From JAWSUT01 sp033549345 (GTDB taxonomy: Bacteria > Bacillota > Dethiobacteria > Dethiobacterales > Dethiobacteraceae): a stretch of 64,000 nucleotides of DNA. The stretch covers positions 1-64,000 of the forward strand of contig JAWSUT010000008.1 of the NCBI GenBank assembly GCA_033549345.1, given 5' to 3'. The notes under the pieces were generated by a model that saw nothing but the letters and a program-made list of their open reading frames with translations, was not told the DNA's origin and made no database searches. Within the stretch, counting starts at the first letter, position 1, and each line of letters begins with the position of its first letter. Positions 7,789 to 15,033 of this stretch are shown one piece after another. The position numbers and the translations under genes were made by a program.

Positions 7789-8112
7789 TTATTTACTGTA
7801 GTTTTCCTGAAGGTAATTAACCACAATTTCATATTCCTCATCACTAAGCAGGCCCGGAGACTTACTTACCATCCTTGTTACAATTTCCGGCCAGCTGTCT
7901 TTGTCACGGTCTCTGCTGTAAACACGGTCCACAATGTGACAGCTTGAGCAGCGGGCTTCGATGAGTGCTTCTGCCGTAAGTGGTTCATTATTGGGTTCTT
8001 CTCCCGGTTCATTCTGATCGGGTGGCTGCGTGTCTCCATTGCCGCAACCTGCAGCTAAAACCAATACAAGAGCCAGCAGCAAAAGGAGTACCAACCACTT
8101 TTTGACTTTCAC
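7789..8112 (-). CDS. Membrane-anchored c-type cytochrome lipoprotein
   Basis: A 107-residue exported protein. A lysine-rich start and hydrophobic segment end in the lipobox LAAGC (lipid-anchored Cys23). An acidic, proline-rich linker follows, then one haem-binding motif CSSCH (residues 55-59), with Met81 in RMVSKSPGLL as the likely distal ligand. It is therefore a small monohaem cytochrome on the outer face of the membrane, presumably in electron transfer. The GTG at 8112 is chosen; the GTG four codons earlier overlaps the GGAGGTG ribosome site. The gene is flanked by terminators and its redox partner is unknown. Such lipoprotein cytochromes are uncommon in fermentative clostridia. Confidence 0.85.
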   Translation of the reverse strand: MKVKKWLVLLLLLALVLVLAAGCGNGDTQPPDQNEPGEEPNNEPLTAEALIEARCSSCHIVDRVYSRDRDKDSWPEIVTRMVSKSPGLLSDEEYEIVVNYLQENYSK

Positions 8113-8344
8113 TTCTTTGTTCACCTCCGTTTGCGCCTTGATTTCCTAAACTAAAACGTTCTGCAGCGTGATAAAAAATCCTGCATGGATTTTACGTAAT
8201 AAATAAAATCTTACTTGATAAAAAAAAATTAAAAAATTTTTAGTTTTTTTTGGAAATGAGCAGGAATTTAAAAATATATGTAGAAATACGTATGCGGGAT
8301 CTAAGAAAGTGGGCTAAATTGAGCCCAACAAAAAACGGTATGGG

Positions 8345-8437
8345 GTCTCCTATCCGACAAAGGCAAACCTGCTGAAAGGCAGGGACGCAAAGCCATGGGT
8401 CTAAGGGCGCAAGCCTACGATCGCCAGGTTGCCGAAG
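8345..8437 (+). ncRNA. Cyclic di-GMP-I (GEMM-I) riboswitch aptamer
   Basis: The conserved GEMM-I core is present in order: AGGCAAACC (from 8361), a GAAA tetraloop hairpin (TGCTGAAAGGCA), GGGACGCAAAGCC (8382-8394, tetraloop receptor), GGGTCTAAGG, a second hairpin (GGGCGCAAGCCT) and the closing GCCAGGTTGCCGA (about 8423-8435). By alignment with the Vibrio Vc2 RNA, the position equivalent to G20 is G, which favours c-di-GMP over cGAMP. The aptamer precedes a terminator (8455) and the secreted transglutaminase-like gene. The 3' strand GCCGAAG (8431-8437) can pair with CTTCGGC (8463-8469) inside the terminator, so ligand binding may favour termination (an OFF switch). That direction is inferred. 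Confidence 0.9.
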
Positions 8438-8454
8438 AGCAGGGGTTTATTTTT

Positions 8455-8481
8455 AACTTCAGCTTCGGCTGAAGTTTTTTC
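8455..8481 (+). terminator. Riboswitch expression-platform terminator
   Basis: AACTTCAGC (8455-8463), a TTCG tetraloop and GCTGAAGTT (8468-8476) run into TTTTTT. It lies between the c-di-GMP-I aptamer and the start codon at 8530. Confidence 0.88.
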
Positions 8482-8529
8482 ATTTGTTCGGCAGTCGTAG
8501 GGCCTCTCCGGAAACGGGGGAAATAAAGA

Positions 8530-9927
8530 ATGAAAAGAGGTAAAAAAGGTTTAGGTTTATCCAGGTTGTTGGTTATCCTGCTGGTAGTGCTGTTTGGGAG
8601 CAGCGCTTTTGCCATGCAGCAGATGCAGCTGTTCTCATTCGGTACGGCTGAGCCCGGTGTACCAATGGAATATAAAGCCGCAGTGAGGGTTACAGAGCAG
8701 GACGTCCTTGGGGCAGACGTTCTTCCTTTGGCAAAAGTTATCAGGGAAGAAGTGAAACCTGAAACTGAAGAACAAACAGAAGAAAAAACAGAAGAAAAGA
8801 ATGAGGCAGCAGCCAAACAGCCTCAGACTGCTAATAATCAGAATAACAGAAGTAGCAGTACTGTACCAACGGTAAGAAAGAACACCGCCACAGCGCCTGC
8901 AGTTACGCCTGTACCTGTGGCAGAACCGGACAAGCTCCAGCAGGCTCCGGCCGCCCAGCCTGAACAGCAAACCGAGGCGGACAAGCCTGAAACGGTAAAC
9001 GAAACATCGGAAACGGTTAAGGAGCCGGCTGAAGAACCGGTGGAAGAAAAAGTTGAAGAGAAGCAAACTCCAGCCAATCCTTACAGATGGCTGTCATCCA
9101 GAAACCACAATGTGCTGACAAAATTGGTCGTAAAAAACACAGGTGAAGAAATTTCGAGTAATGTGAGAATTGAAGTGCCTTTAATTACATCAAGTTCCCT
9201 CTACTTTGCCCGGAGCGGCGAAACATTTTCAATCACTCCAGAAATTAAAACAGTGAATGGAACAAGGGTAGGTGTATTTTCTCTCGGAAATATAGAGCCC
9301 GGGGAAGAAACCGTAGTGGAAATTCGGACACAAAGTCGGACAACGAATATTCAGTTTTATGCAGACTATGTTCCCACGGATGGTAAAATGATTTCTTCCT
9401 ATCTAGGTACGGCCACCGGGATAGAAACAACGAATTCACAAATCGTCAGTCTGTCAAACAAACTGACCCAGGGTATGAGCTCCGACTGGGAAAAAGCAAG
9501 AGCAATTACTCAGTGGGTTTCCACAAACATAAAATACGATGCAAATGCGGCTAACCGTAATCAAGGTGCACTTACTGCATTGGAGACACGTAAAGGTGTC
9601 TGTGAAGATTATGCTAAACTAAGCACTGCATTGGGTAGAGCTGCCGGAATTCCGACCCGCGTGGTATATGGTTACACAGATAACGGCAGCAAATGGACTA
9701 CAAGCAGTTCCCTGGGACTTAACGGATACCGGCATGCCTGGGTGGAATATTACCTTTACGGCAGGGGCTGGGTGCCGGCAGAACCGACGCGCAGCCATTC
9801 ATCCAGTCTTTATTTCGGGACACTTCCTCACAACCGTTATATTGTTCAAAACTACAATAACATCTCACTTAGAGGTAATTACAGCGGTGGTAAACTCTCT
9901 ATCAACTGGGTGGAATCACTTTACTAA
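8530..9927 (+). CDS. Secreted transglutaminase-like cysteine protease/transferase
   Basis: A 465-residue exported protein. It has an N-terminal signal sequence (basic MKRGKK, hydrophobic core, cleavage near SSAFA, residue 28). A long Glu/Pro/Thr/Gln-rich low-complexity linker spans about residues 75-185. A beta-rich domain follows at about 190-300, then a transglutaminase-like domain with Cys358 (GVCEDYA), His402 (YRHAWVEYY) and Glu418 (PAEPT) as the catalytic triad. There is no LPXTG signal. It is the only gene behind the c-di-GMP-I riboswitch and lies convergent to a sortase gene. Members of this fold cleave or cross-link proteins; the substrate is unknown. An appealing candidate is the neighbouring surface protein, but that is inference. 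Confidence 0.85.
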   Translation: MKRGKKGLGLSRLLVILLVVLFGSSAFAMQQMQLFSFGTAEPGVPMEYKAAVRVTEQDVLGADVLPLAKVIREEVKPETEEQTEEKTEEKNEAAAKQPQTANNQNNRSSSTVPTVRKNTATAPAVTPVPVAEPDKLQQAPAAQPEQQTEADKPETVNETSETVKEPAEEPVEEKVEEKQTPANPYRWLSSRNHNVLTKLVVKNTGEEISSNVRIEVPLITSSSLYFARSGETFSITPEIKTVNGTRVGVFSLGNIEPGEETVVEIRTQSRTTNIQFYADYVPTDGKMISSYLGTATGIETTNSQIVSLSNKLTQGMSSDWEKARAITQWVSTNIKYDANAANRNQGALTALETRKGVCEDYAKLSTALGRAAGIPTRVVYGYTDNGSKWTTSSSLGLNGYRHAWVEYYLYGRGWVPAEPTRSHSSSLYFGTLPHNRYIVQNYNNISLRGNYSGGKLSINWVESLY

Positions 9928-9959
9928 GCGGAACCCCTATCACCCCCCAAGTGATAGAT

Positions 9960-9992
9960 CCCAAAAAAGGAGCCGGATATTCATCCGGCTCC
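9960..9992 (-). terminator. Terminator of the sortase gene (shared hairpin)
   Basis: GGAGCCGGAT (9969-9978) pairs with ATCCGGCTCC (9983-9992). The minus strand continues TTTTTTGG, so it serves the sortase; the plus-strand side lacks a T run. Confidence 0.8.
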
Positions 9993-10006
9993 CCCCAATT
10001 TAATGA

Positions 10007-10654
10007 TTATTTATTATTAAGGCGCTGCGGCTCTGGCGCTTTTTCAATTTCCTTTAAATCTGCTTTAACAATCAGGCGTTTTGTTGTAGTTGTAAAAAGA
10101 CAGGTGGTTAGTGTAAGTTCAGGGTTACCTGTTGATTCCACTACGCTCCAGTCCCGGCTGTGAGTGACAAACTGTTCCCGGACAGTGTAGCGGTATAGTT
10201 TACTGCCCAGTGTCAGAACAATCTCATCTCCGGGGTCAAGCTTGTTTACATTACGAAACCAAGCACCATAAACACCACGGTGTGCGGCAATGGAGACATT
10301 ACCTGTTTGCGGATACTTGCTCTGCGGGTAAAAACCCGGTCCCTGTTTTAGGTGTTCTTCCGTCACGCCCTGAACCACAACGGCGCGTACATTAATTTTG
10401 GGGATCTCCAGGATACCGTTAATCGCCGGCAGTTCGTCCGGAGGCTCCGGTGGTTCCTGTTGTTCGTGGGAGTTCACCGGCAGTTCATCTCTCCCGGGCT
10501 CCGGTTTCGCCTCTGTTTCAAACGGTTCCTCCAGTGCAGCCAAAGATATGCGCTGGAAATAAGTAGCCTGCCCGTATTTTACCATCGGTATTGCGGCCAA
10601 GAGCATACCGATGGTGATCAGAGTAATCCCCAATGGTTTTTTAATGTCGCGCAT
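10007..10654 (-). CDS. Class D-like sortase
   Basis: A 215-residue transpeptidase that joins LPXTG-type surface proteins to peptidoglycan. One N-terminal membrane helix (about residues 7-25) is followed by a Pro/Glu-rich linker and a sortase beta-barrel with His125 (AAHRG), Cys185 (LTTCL) and Arg193 (TKRLIV). The short spacing and the QGVTEEHLKQGPGFYP region are typical of class D sortases. The ATG at 10654 follows a GGAGG. It lies between the transglutaminase-like gene and the LPRTA surface protein, the likely substrate. It has its own promoter-like sequence (TATAAT at 10689-10684 on the minus strand) and no riboswitch that I can see. Confidence 0.92.
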   Translation of the reverse strand: MRDIKKPLGITLITIGMLLAAIPMVKYGQATYFQRISLAALEEPFETEAKPEPGRDELPVNSHEQQEPPEPPDELPAINGILEIPKINVRAVVVQGVTEEHLKQGPGFYPQSKYPQTGNVSIAAHRGVYGAWFRNVNKLDPGDEIVLTLGSKLYRYTVREQFVTHSRDWSVVESTGNPELTLTTCLFTTTTKRLIVKADLKEIEKAPEPQRLNNK

Positions 10655-10757
10655 GTGGCTGCCTCCTTTTTTAGATTACTACTATTATAAATCATTGTCC
10701 TGTATCTGAAAACCTGCTTTTCCAATGCCGGCCAGTTTTAATATCACATTACTGTGG

Positions 10758-10791
10758 TAGATAAAAAGGGAAACCTTCTCAGGTTTCCCTT
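10758..10791 (-). terminator. Original terminator of the surface-protein gene
   Basis: AAGGGAAACCT (10766-10776) pairs with AGGTTTCCCTT (10781-10791); the minus strand then reads TTTTTAT. It is now separated from the surface-protein gene by the group II intron inserted 7 bp beyond the stem. Confidence 0.82.
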
Positions 10792-10798
10792 CTTAGTT

Positions 10799-12702
10799 GT
10801 GCGCCCGGCATGGGCGCAGTCTAACGGGTGAAAGTCCCGAACACGCCCGGTAGTGGGAAGTGTATAGCCAAGGTCAAGCGCGTCCATCGCGAGGTGGAGT
10901 GTGAAGGAAGGCGGCGGCAAATCTCTGGCCTGACGAACAGAAATCGCATCAGGCACAAACTGAGGATAAGGCTGCAACACAAGTCGAAGTCCAATAACTA
11001 CACGGAATCAGTTTGTGTAAATGCGGCAGGTGGATGGGGAGAAAGACTGTGCTCTTACCCGGGGAGGCCTCACGAACGGAGGAAGCGTATTTGCTGATAC
11101 CGGTTGAAACAAGATTTGTCGTGAGGAGTCAGATGAAGCCATATTAGCAGTACAGTCGACGGTACTGTGAAGGGCGGAACCCTTGGAGGTGATAGTAAAT
11201 GAATGTTACCAAGAGTCAGAACAATAGCAGAAAACACTGTGACAACAGTGGCTGGCCGCAAAAGGATAGTGCGGAACACGAAGGATATGCGGGAGCGCTT
11301 ACTGATTCAGGGATAGCTGAAAACAACATCACCAATGCCGACAGACTCAAAGGTGGACTGCTGGAGGAAATCCTTGCTCCAAGTAATCTTAACCAGGCTT
11401 ACAAACGGGTTAAGAAGAACAAAGGAGCAGGCGGAGTCGATGGGATGAGCGTGGAAGATCTTCTACAATATCTCAAAGGTAACGGAGAGGAAATCCGGCA
11501 GACCATCAGGGACGGAAAATACCGTCCACAACCCGTACTACGGGTAGAGATACCCAAAGAGGACGGGAAAAAGAGAAAGTTGGGAATACCAACAGCCGTA
11601 GACCGAGTCATACAGCAGGCAATAGCACAGGTTTTGACGCCAATCTATGAGCCACAGTTCTCGGACAACAGTTATGGATTCCGACCAAGAAGAAGCACGC
11701 ATGGCGCTATCAAGGCGTGTCAGGAGAACATCCGTGATGGATACAAGTACGTGGTAGACATGGACCTGGAAAAGTTCTTCGACACAGTAAACCAAAGCAA
11801 ACTGATAGAGATACTGTCACGGAGTATTAAGGACGGGAGAGTCATATCCCTCATCCATAAATATCTCCGGGCAGGCGTTGTCACGCGCATCGGCAAATTG
11901 GAGGAAACGGAACTAGGTGTGCCTCAAGGCGGCCCATTGAGCCCGCTTTGTGGAAACATCCTTCTGAACGAACTGGACTGGGAACTTGAACGAAGAGGGC
12001 ACAGATTCGTCCGCTATGCGGACGATATGCTCATCTTCTGCAAAAGCAAAAGGGCGGCGAGAAGAACACTGGAAAATCTAACCCCGTACATAGAGAGGAA
12101 ACTATTCCTCAAAGTGAACAGGGAAAAGACTGAAGTAGCTTATGTGGGCAAGGTCAGATTCTTAGGATACGCGTTCTACATCAACAAGAACAAAGATGTA
12201 GGGTTGCGAGTACATCCCAAAAGTGCTTCCAAGATGAAGGCAAAGATACGCCAAATAACATCAAGAAGCAACGGAATGGGATACGAGATAAGGAAGCTAA
12301 AGCTCAAACAGTTTATAACTGGATGGGTTAACTACTTTAAGCTCGCAGACATGAAAAGCCTACTGACAAAGACAGACCAGTGGTTGCGGAGACGTATCCG
12401 AATGGTTATCTGGAAGCAGTGGAAAAGGATTAGAACGCGGTACGCAATGCTTAAGAAATTAGGTATTATAGTAGACTGGGTAGCATGGGAAGGTGCAAAC
12501 ATAAGAAAGGGTTACTGGCGCTGTGCCCGTAACCCAATCATTGCCAAAGCCATCTCTGCCGAGAGACTTAAGAAGGCTGGATATTTAAATTTTCTCGAAT
12601 ACTACGAGTCTGTTCGTGCGTAAACATGGGAGGAGCCGTATACCGAACGGTACGTACGGTTCTGTGGGAGGTCGGCTACTCAATTAATGGGTAGCCTCCT
12701 AC
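10799..12702 (+). mobile_element. Group II intron, bacterial class C-like
   Basis: The 5' end GTGCGCCCGGCATGGG and the adjacent GGGTGAAAGTCCCGAACACG are the canonical start of domain I. Domain V is at about 12631-12665 (GAGCCGTATACCGAACGGTA onward to GGTTCTGTGGGAGG) and domain VI at about 12667-12702, ending in CCTAC. It encodes its own reverse transcriptase. The 5' exon is a terminator stem, the usual target of class C introns. The boundaries are supported independently: joining 10798 to 12703 rebuilds a surface-protein gene ending KRKSNRN-stop just before its terminator. The intron is antisense to that gene. Confidence 0.9.
11199..12623 (+). CDS. ltrA: Group II intron reverse transcriptase/maturase
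   Basis: A 474-residue intron-encoded protein that aids splicing and retrohoming. RT fingers and palm include KNKGAGGVDGMSVEDLL, IPKEDGKKRKLGIPTAVDRVIQQAI, SYGFRPRRSTHGAI and the catalytic YADDM (near residue 270). A maturase (GIIM) domain follows and ends RCARNPIIAKAISAERLKKAG. There is no HNH endonuclease domain, consistent with class C. GGAGGTG lies 7 nt before the ATG at 11199. It is full length for the family with no frameshift, so the intron may still be mobile. Confidence 0.95.
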   Translation: MNVTKSQNNSRKHCDNSGWPQKDSAEHEGYAGALTDSGIAENNITNADRLKGGLLEEILAPSNLNQAYKRVKKNKGAGGVDGMSVEDLLQYLKGNGEEIRQTIRDGKYRPQPVLRVEIPKEDGKKRKLGIPTAVDRVIQQAIAQVLTPIYEPQFSDNSYGFRPRRSTHGAIKACQENIRDGYKYVVDMDLEKFFDTVNQSKLIEILSRSIKDGRVISLIHKYLRAGVVTRIGKLEETELGVPQGGPLSPLCGNILLNELDWELERRGHRFVRYADDMLIFCKSKRAARRTLENLTPYIERKLFLKVNREKTEVAYVGKVRFLGYAFYINKNKDVGLRVHPKSASKMKAKIRQITSRSNGMGYEIRKLKLKQFITGWVNYFKLADMKSLLTKTDQWLRRRIRMVIWKQWKRIRTRYAMLKKLGIIVDWVAWEGANIRKGYWRCARNPIIAKAISAERLKKAGYLNFLEYYESVRA

Positions 12703-14436
12703 CCGATTACTTTTACGTTTACGCCGGATAACCAGCCCACCGGCTGCCAGGGCAGCGCCCAAGCCGGCAAACAGGATGTCTGTGGCTGCGGTTCTGGGCA
12801 GTTCTTCTTCGCCCGCACCGGGTTTTTCCGGTTCAATCTCAATGGGAGTTTCAGGTCCCACATCAGGCGTTTGAGGTTCAATGATCACCTCTTGCTGAAT
12901 TGTTACGGTATGGCTGTCAGTTGCTGTTACCACAGTGGAGAATCTGTTCCCCGTGGCGGTTGCTGTGTTTAGTAGACCGTTGGGATAGTCGCCCTCGGGG
13001 ATAGTGTATGTTACTGGGAACTGTTTAGACTGTCCTTTAATCAGGGTGCCGACATCTTCGGTATGCCCGAGGAGGGGGTCGTTAACATTTACGTTAGTAA
13101 GTGTAACATTGCCTGTGTTCTGCACTGTGAATACGTACGTAATTTCGTCACCTACATTTGCGGTAGCAGGACCGGTCTTGGTCAGGCTGATCTGCGGATT
13201 TGCGGTGAAGCCACCGCCACCGCCACCGCCACCGCCGCCGCCACCGCCGCCGCCACTCGGGGAATAACTGTTGACGATCGTGATGCCTAAAATTTGATCA
13301 GCGGCAAGTGGAAAATTAAAGGGATTGTTAGTGCTAACGGTTTCATTATACTCGTAATGTTCAAACGAGTAATTTGAAGGCAGTCCTGTTTCCTGTATGG
13401 TGTAGTTGCCGGGTTCCAGCTCATCCAATATAATCTGGCCATCATCAACACTAATCGGAAATGTATTTGTGTAGTTTTTGGGGCCCGTTAGGGTTACACT
13501 GAACTCAACATCGCTGGATTCAATTTCCGTATCATTAGCTCCGGTAATTAACTTTTTGTTAATAACAAGGGATGCTGTGTCATCCTCTTCCTCGGTTTCT
13601 TTCGGTGTATATTTATTGGTAATGGTGATATAAAAGGGTCCCTGTTCATTTTCGCCAACTGTAAACTGCCATTCTCCGTCAACTTCTTCGGCACCGGTCA
13701 TGCGGACAAATTCATAGTCTTCCGGGTACGTTTCCTCAATTACATAATTACCGGGTAACAGGTTGAAAGGTGCAGGACTGGTAACGCTGAAACTGTGTGT
13801 TTCTTCAAAATTGTCTTCCCCTGTAACTTTTACGTTAAATGTTGTCTTGTCATCAGTTATTTTGCTACCGCCAGTATCAATAACTTCTTTATATACTACT
13901 ACAGAAACAGTTTCTTCCTTTTCTTGGCAGAGAAAGCCCCAGTGACTCAGGCCCATACCTGAAGATGAATCATCATTCAAGTTTACACCTGTAACAATAA
14001 ATGACCAGGAACTGTTAGTAGCAGATTCAAAATAGACACTAAAATAATCATTTACGATGTAAACCGTATCGCTTACACTTACAAAACCGCCGCCACAATT
14101 TTGTTGTCCTTTTCATGCTTTCGCAAAAACAAATAAGTTGTTGGGATCACAGTCAGGCGCGGGCGATATGGTAAACCTATAGGATGTTCCATCCTTTATG
14201 GCGTCTCCAATTGTACTGTCAATATTGTCCCACTTATACCATTTAGTGTTAGCACTTGTAGTGACATAACTGCTATAATCACAGTTTCCACCAGGTGATA
14301 TGCCGGTTTCCATTTCGGGACTTCCATTGTAGTTAAAAATTGCAGGGCTGTTTGCTGAAGCGGTTAGGCCTAATGTCATAAATACTAGTACTAAAGACAG
14401 CGAAATGCCTAATAATATTTTAAAGTTTGTTCTCAT
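12676..14436 (-). pseudogene. LPXTG-type surface protein (Cna-B/DUF11 repeats), one in-frame TGA
   Basis: Read through one TGA (14115-14113), this is a single 586-codon frame. It has a signal peptide (MRTNFKILLG...ASA), a unique N-terminal domain of about 150 residues, two Cna-B/SpaA-like modules (each ending LLPGNYVIEE or LEPGNYTIQE), 15 consecutive Gly codons (13210-13254), a DUF11-like module (SLTKTGPATANVGDEITYVF), an acidic Pro-rich wall spacer and the sorting signal LPRTA-TM-RRKRK. The TGA at codon 108 replaces what would be Trp if read TGG and leaves the rest without an export signal. The last nine residues come from the antisense group II intron. It is preceded by a c-di-GMP-II riboswitch and a consensus promoter. 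The neighbouring sortase is the likely anchoring enzyme. Confidence 0.85.
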
Positions 14437-14561
14437 TATAATTCCTCCTTATTCGGGTAATTTTGTTCGGCTCTCCCTATACCCCCCAAGATATCCCGGA
14501 GCCGGATAACATTATCACCTCACCTTGGTAAAAGTTATGAATGTTTATCTGTTTTTGTGAC

Positions 14562-14604
14562 AAATAAAAACACACGGGATCAAATTTATTTTGATACCCG
14601 TGTG
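14562..14604 (-). terminator. Terminator of the c-di-GMP-II riboswitch
   Basis: On the minus strand CACACGGGTATCAAA (14604-14590) pairs with TTTGATCCCGTGTG (14584-14571), followed by TTTTTATTT. Its 5' arm reuses the last bases of the aptamer P1 stem, so aptamer folding and termination compete. Confidence 0.85.
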
Positions 14605-14677
14605 CAGCCGGTTTCACTCTCTCTCACGCGACCCTTAAGTGACCAGTAATGAGGTCGCGATCATTGATTCCGCACAC
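14600..14677 (-). ncRNA. Cyclic di-GMP-II (GEMM-II) riboswitch aptamer
   Basis: On the minus strand the RNA runs from GTGTGCGGAATCAATGAT to GAGAGTGAAACCGGCTGCAC and matches the Clostridium acetobutylicum c-di-GMP-II aptamer in order: CGGAA-CAATGAT, CACTT-A in the middle, and AG-GTG-AACCG at the 3' side. P1 is formed by GTGTGC (14677-14672) with GCACAC (14605-14600), and an internal stem pairs GCGACC with GGTCGC. Because P1 shares bases with the terminator stem, bound c-di-GMP should prevent termination and switch the gene ON. Type II switches upstream of clostridial adhesins are known to act this way. Identification is by recalled consensus. Confidence 0.85.
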
Positions 14678-14721
14678 TTGGCATAAGGAAAATTCTGCCG
14701 TTTTTTTATTGTTGTAAGCTC

Positions 14722-14750
14722 ATTATAGTTTCCCTAACTGTGCCTGTCAA
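14722..14750 (-). promoter_or_regulatory. Consensus sigma-A promoter of the surface-protein gene
   Basis: TTGACA (14750-14745), exactly 17 bp, then TATAAT (14727-14722) on the minus strand. Transcription would start about 35-40 nt before the c-di-GMP-II aptamer. Confidence 0.85.
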
Positions 14751-14827
14751 TAACGTTATACCAGGTTTAACCGGTTTTAGACACTCTTTAATAAGTTATT
14801 AATATAAGTATAAGCAGGGTTTTTATG

Positions 14828-14863
14828 ATGCAAAAAAGAATCAACTATGCAAAAAAGAATCAA
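14828..14863 (+). repeat. Tandem 17-bp direct repeat in the carboxyltransferase leader
   Basis: ATGCAAAAAAGAATCAA occurs at 14828-14844 and again at 14847-14863, a 19-bp period. It could be a regulator site or recent slippage. I see no promoter consensus that decides. Confidence 0.5.
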
Positions 14864-15033
14864 TCGGTGCAGTTGGCCTGATGCATTTATGCATTCTATT
14901 CATTGTTTTAGGATACAGAATGCCGGTATTCAGGGATTGTTCCTGTTGGTATGTATATTGCAAGCATTTAATAGGTATGTAGAGATGACGTGCGAGTGGA
15001 TATTGAAATCTAATGGTGGGGGAGGAAGAAAAA

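Noticed and set aside
8635..9077. Minus-strand frames opposite the transglutaminase-like gene
   Set aside because: Low-complexity mirror of the Glu/Pro-rich linker. The true strand has a signal peptide and catalytic triad.
13004..13290. Plus-strand frames with poly-Pro or Ala-Thr runs
   Set aside because: Shadows of the glycine-codon tract of the surface protein.
14113..14115. TGA as a selenocysteine codon
   Set aside because: The context is an adhesin domain with no redox motif, and I see no SECIS-like hairpin right after it. Nonsense mutation or error is simpler.
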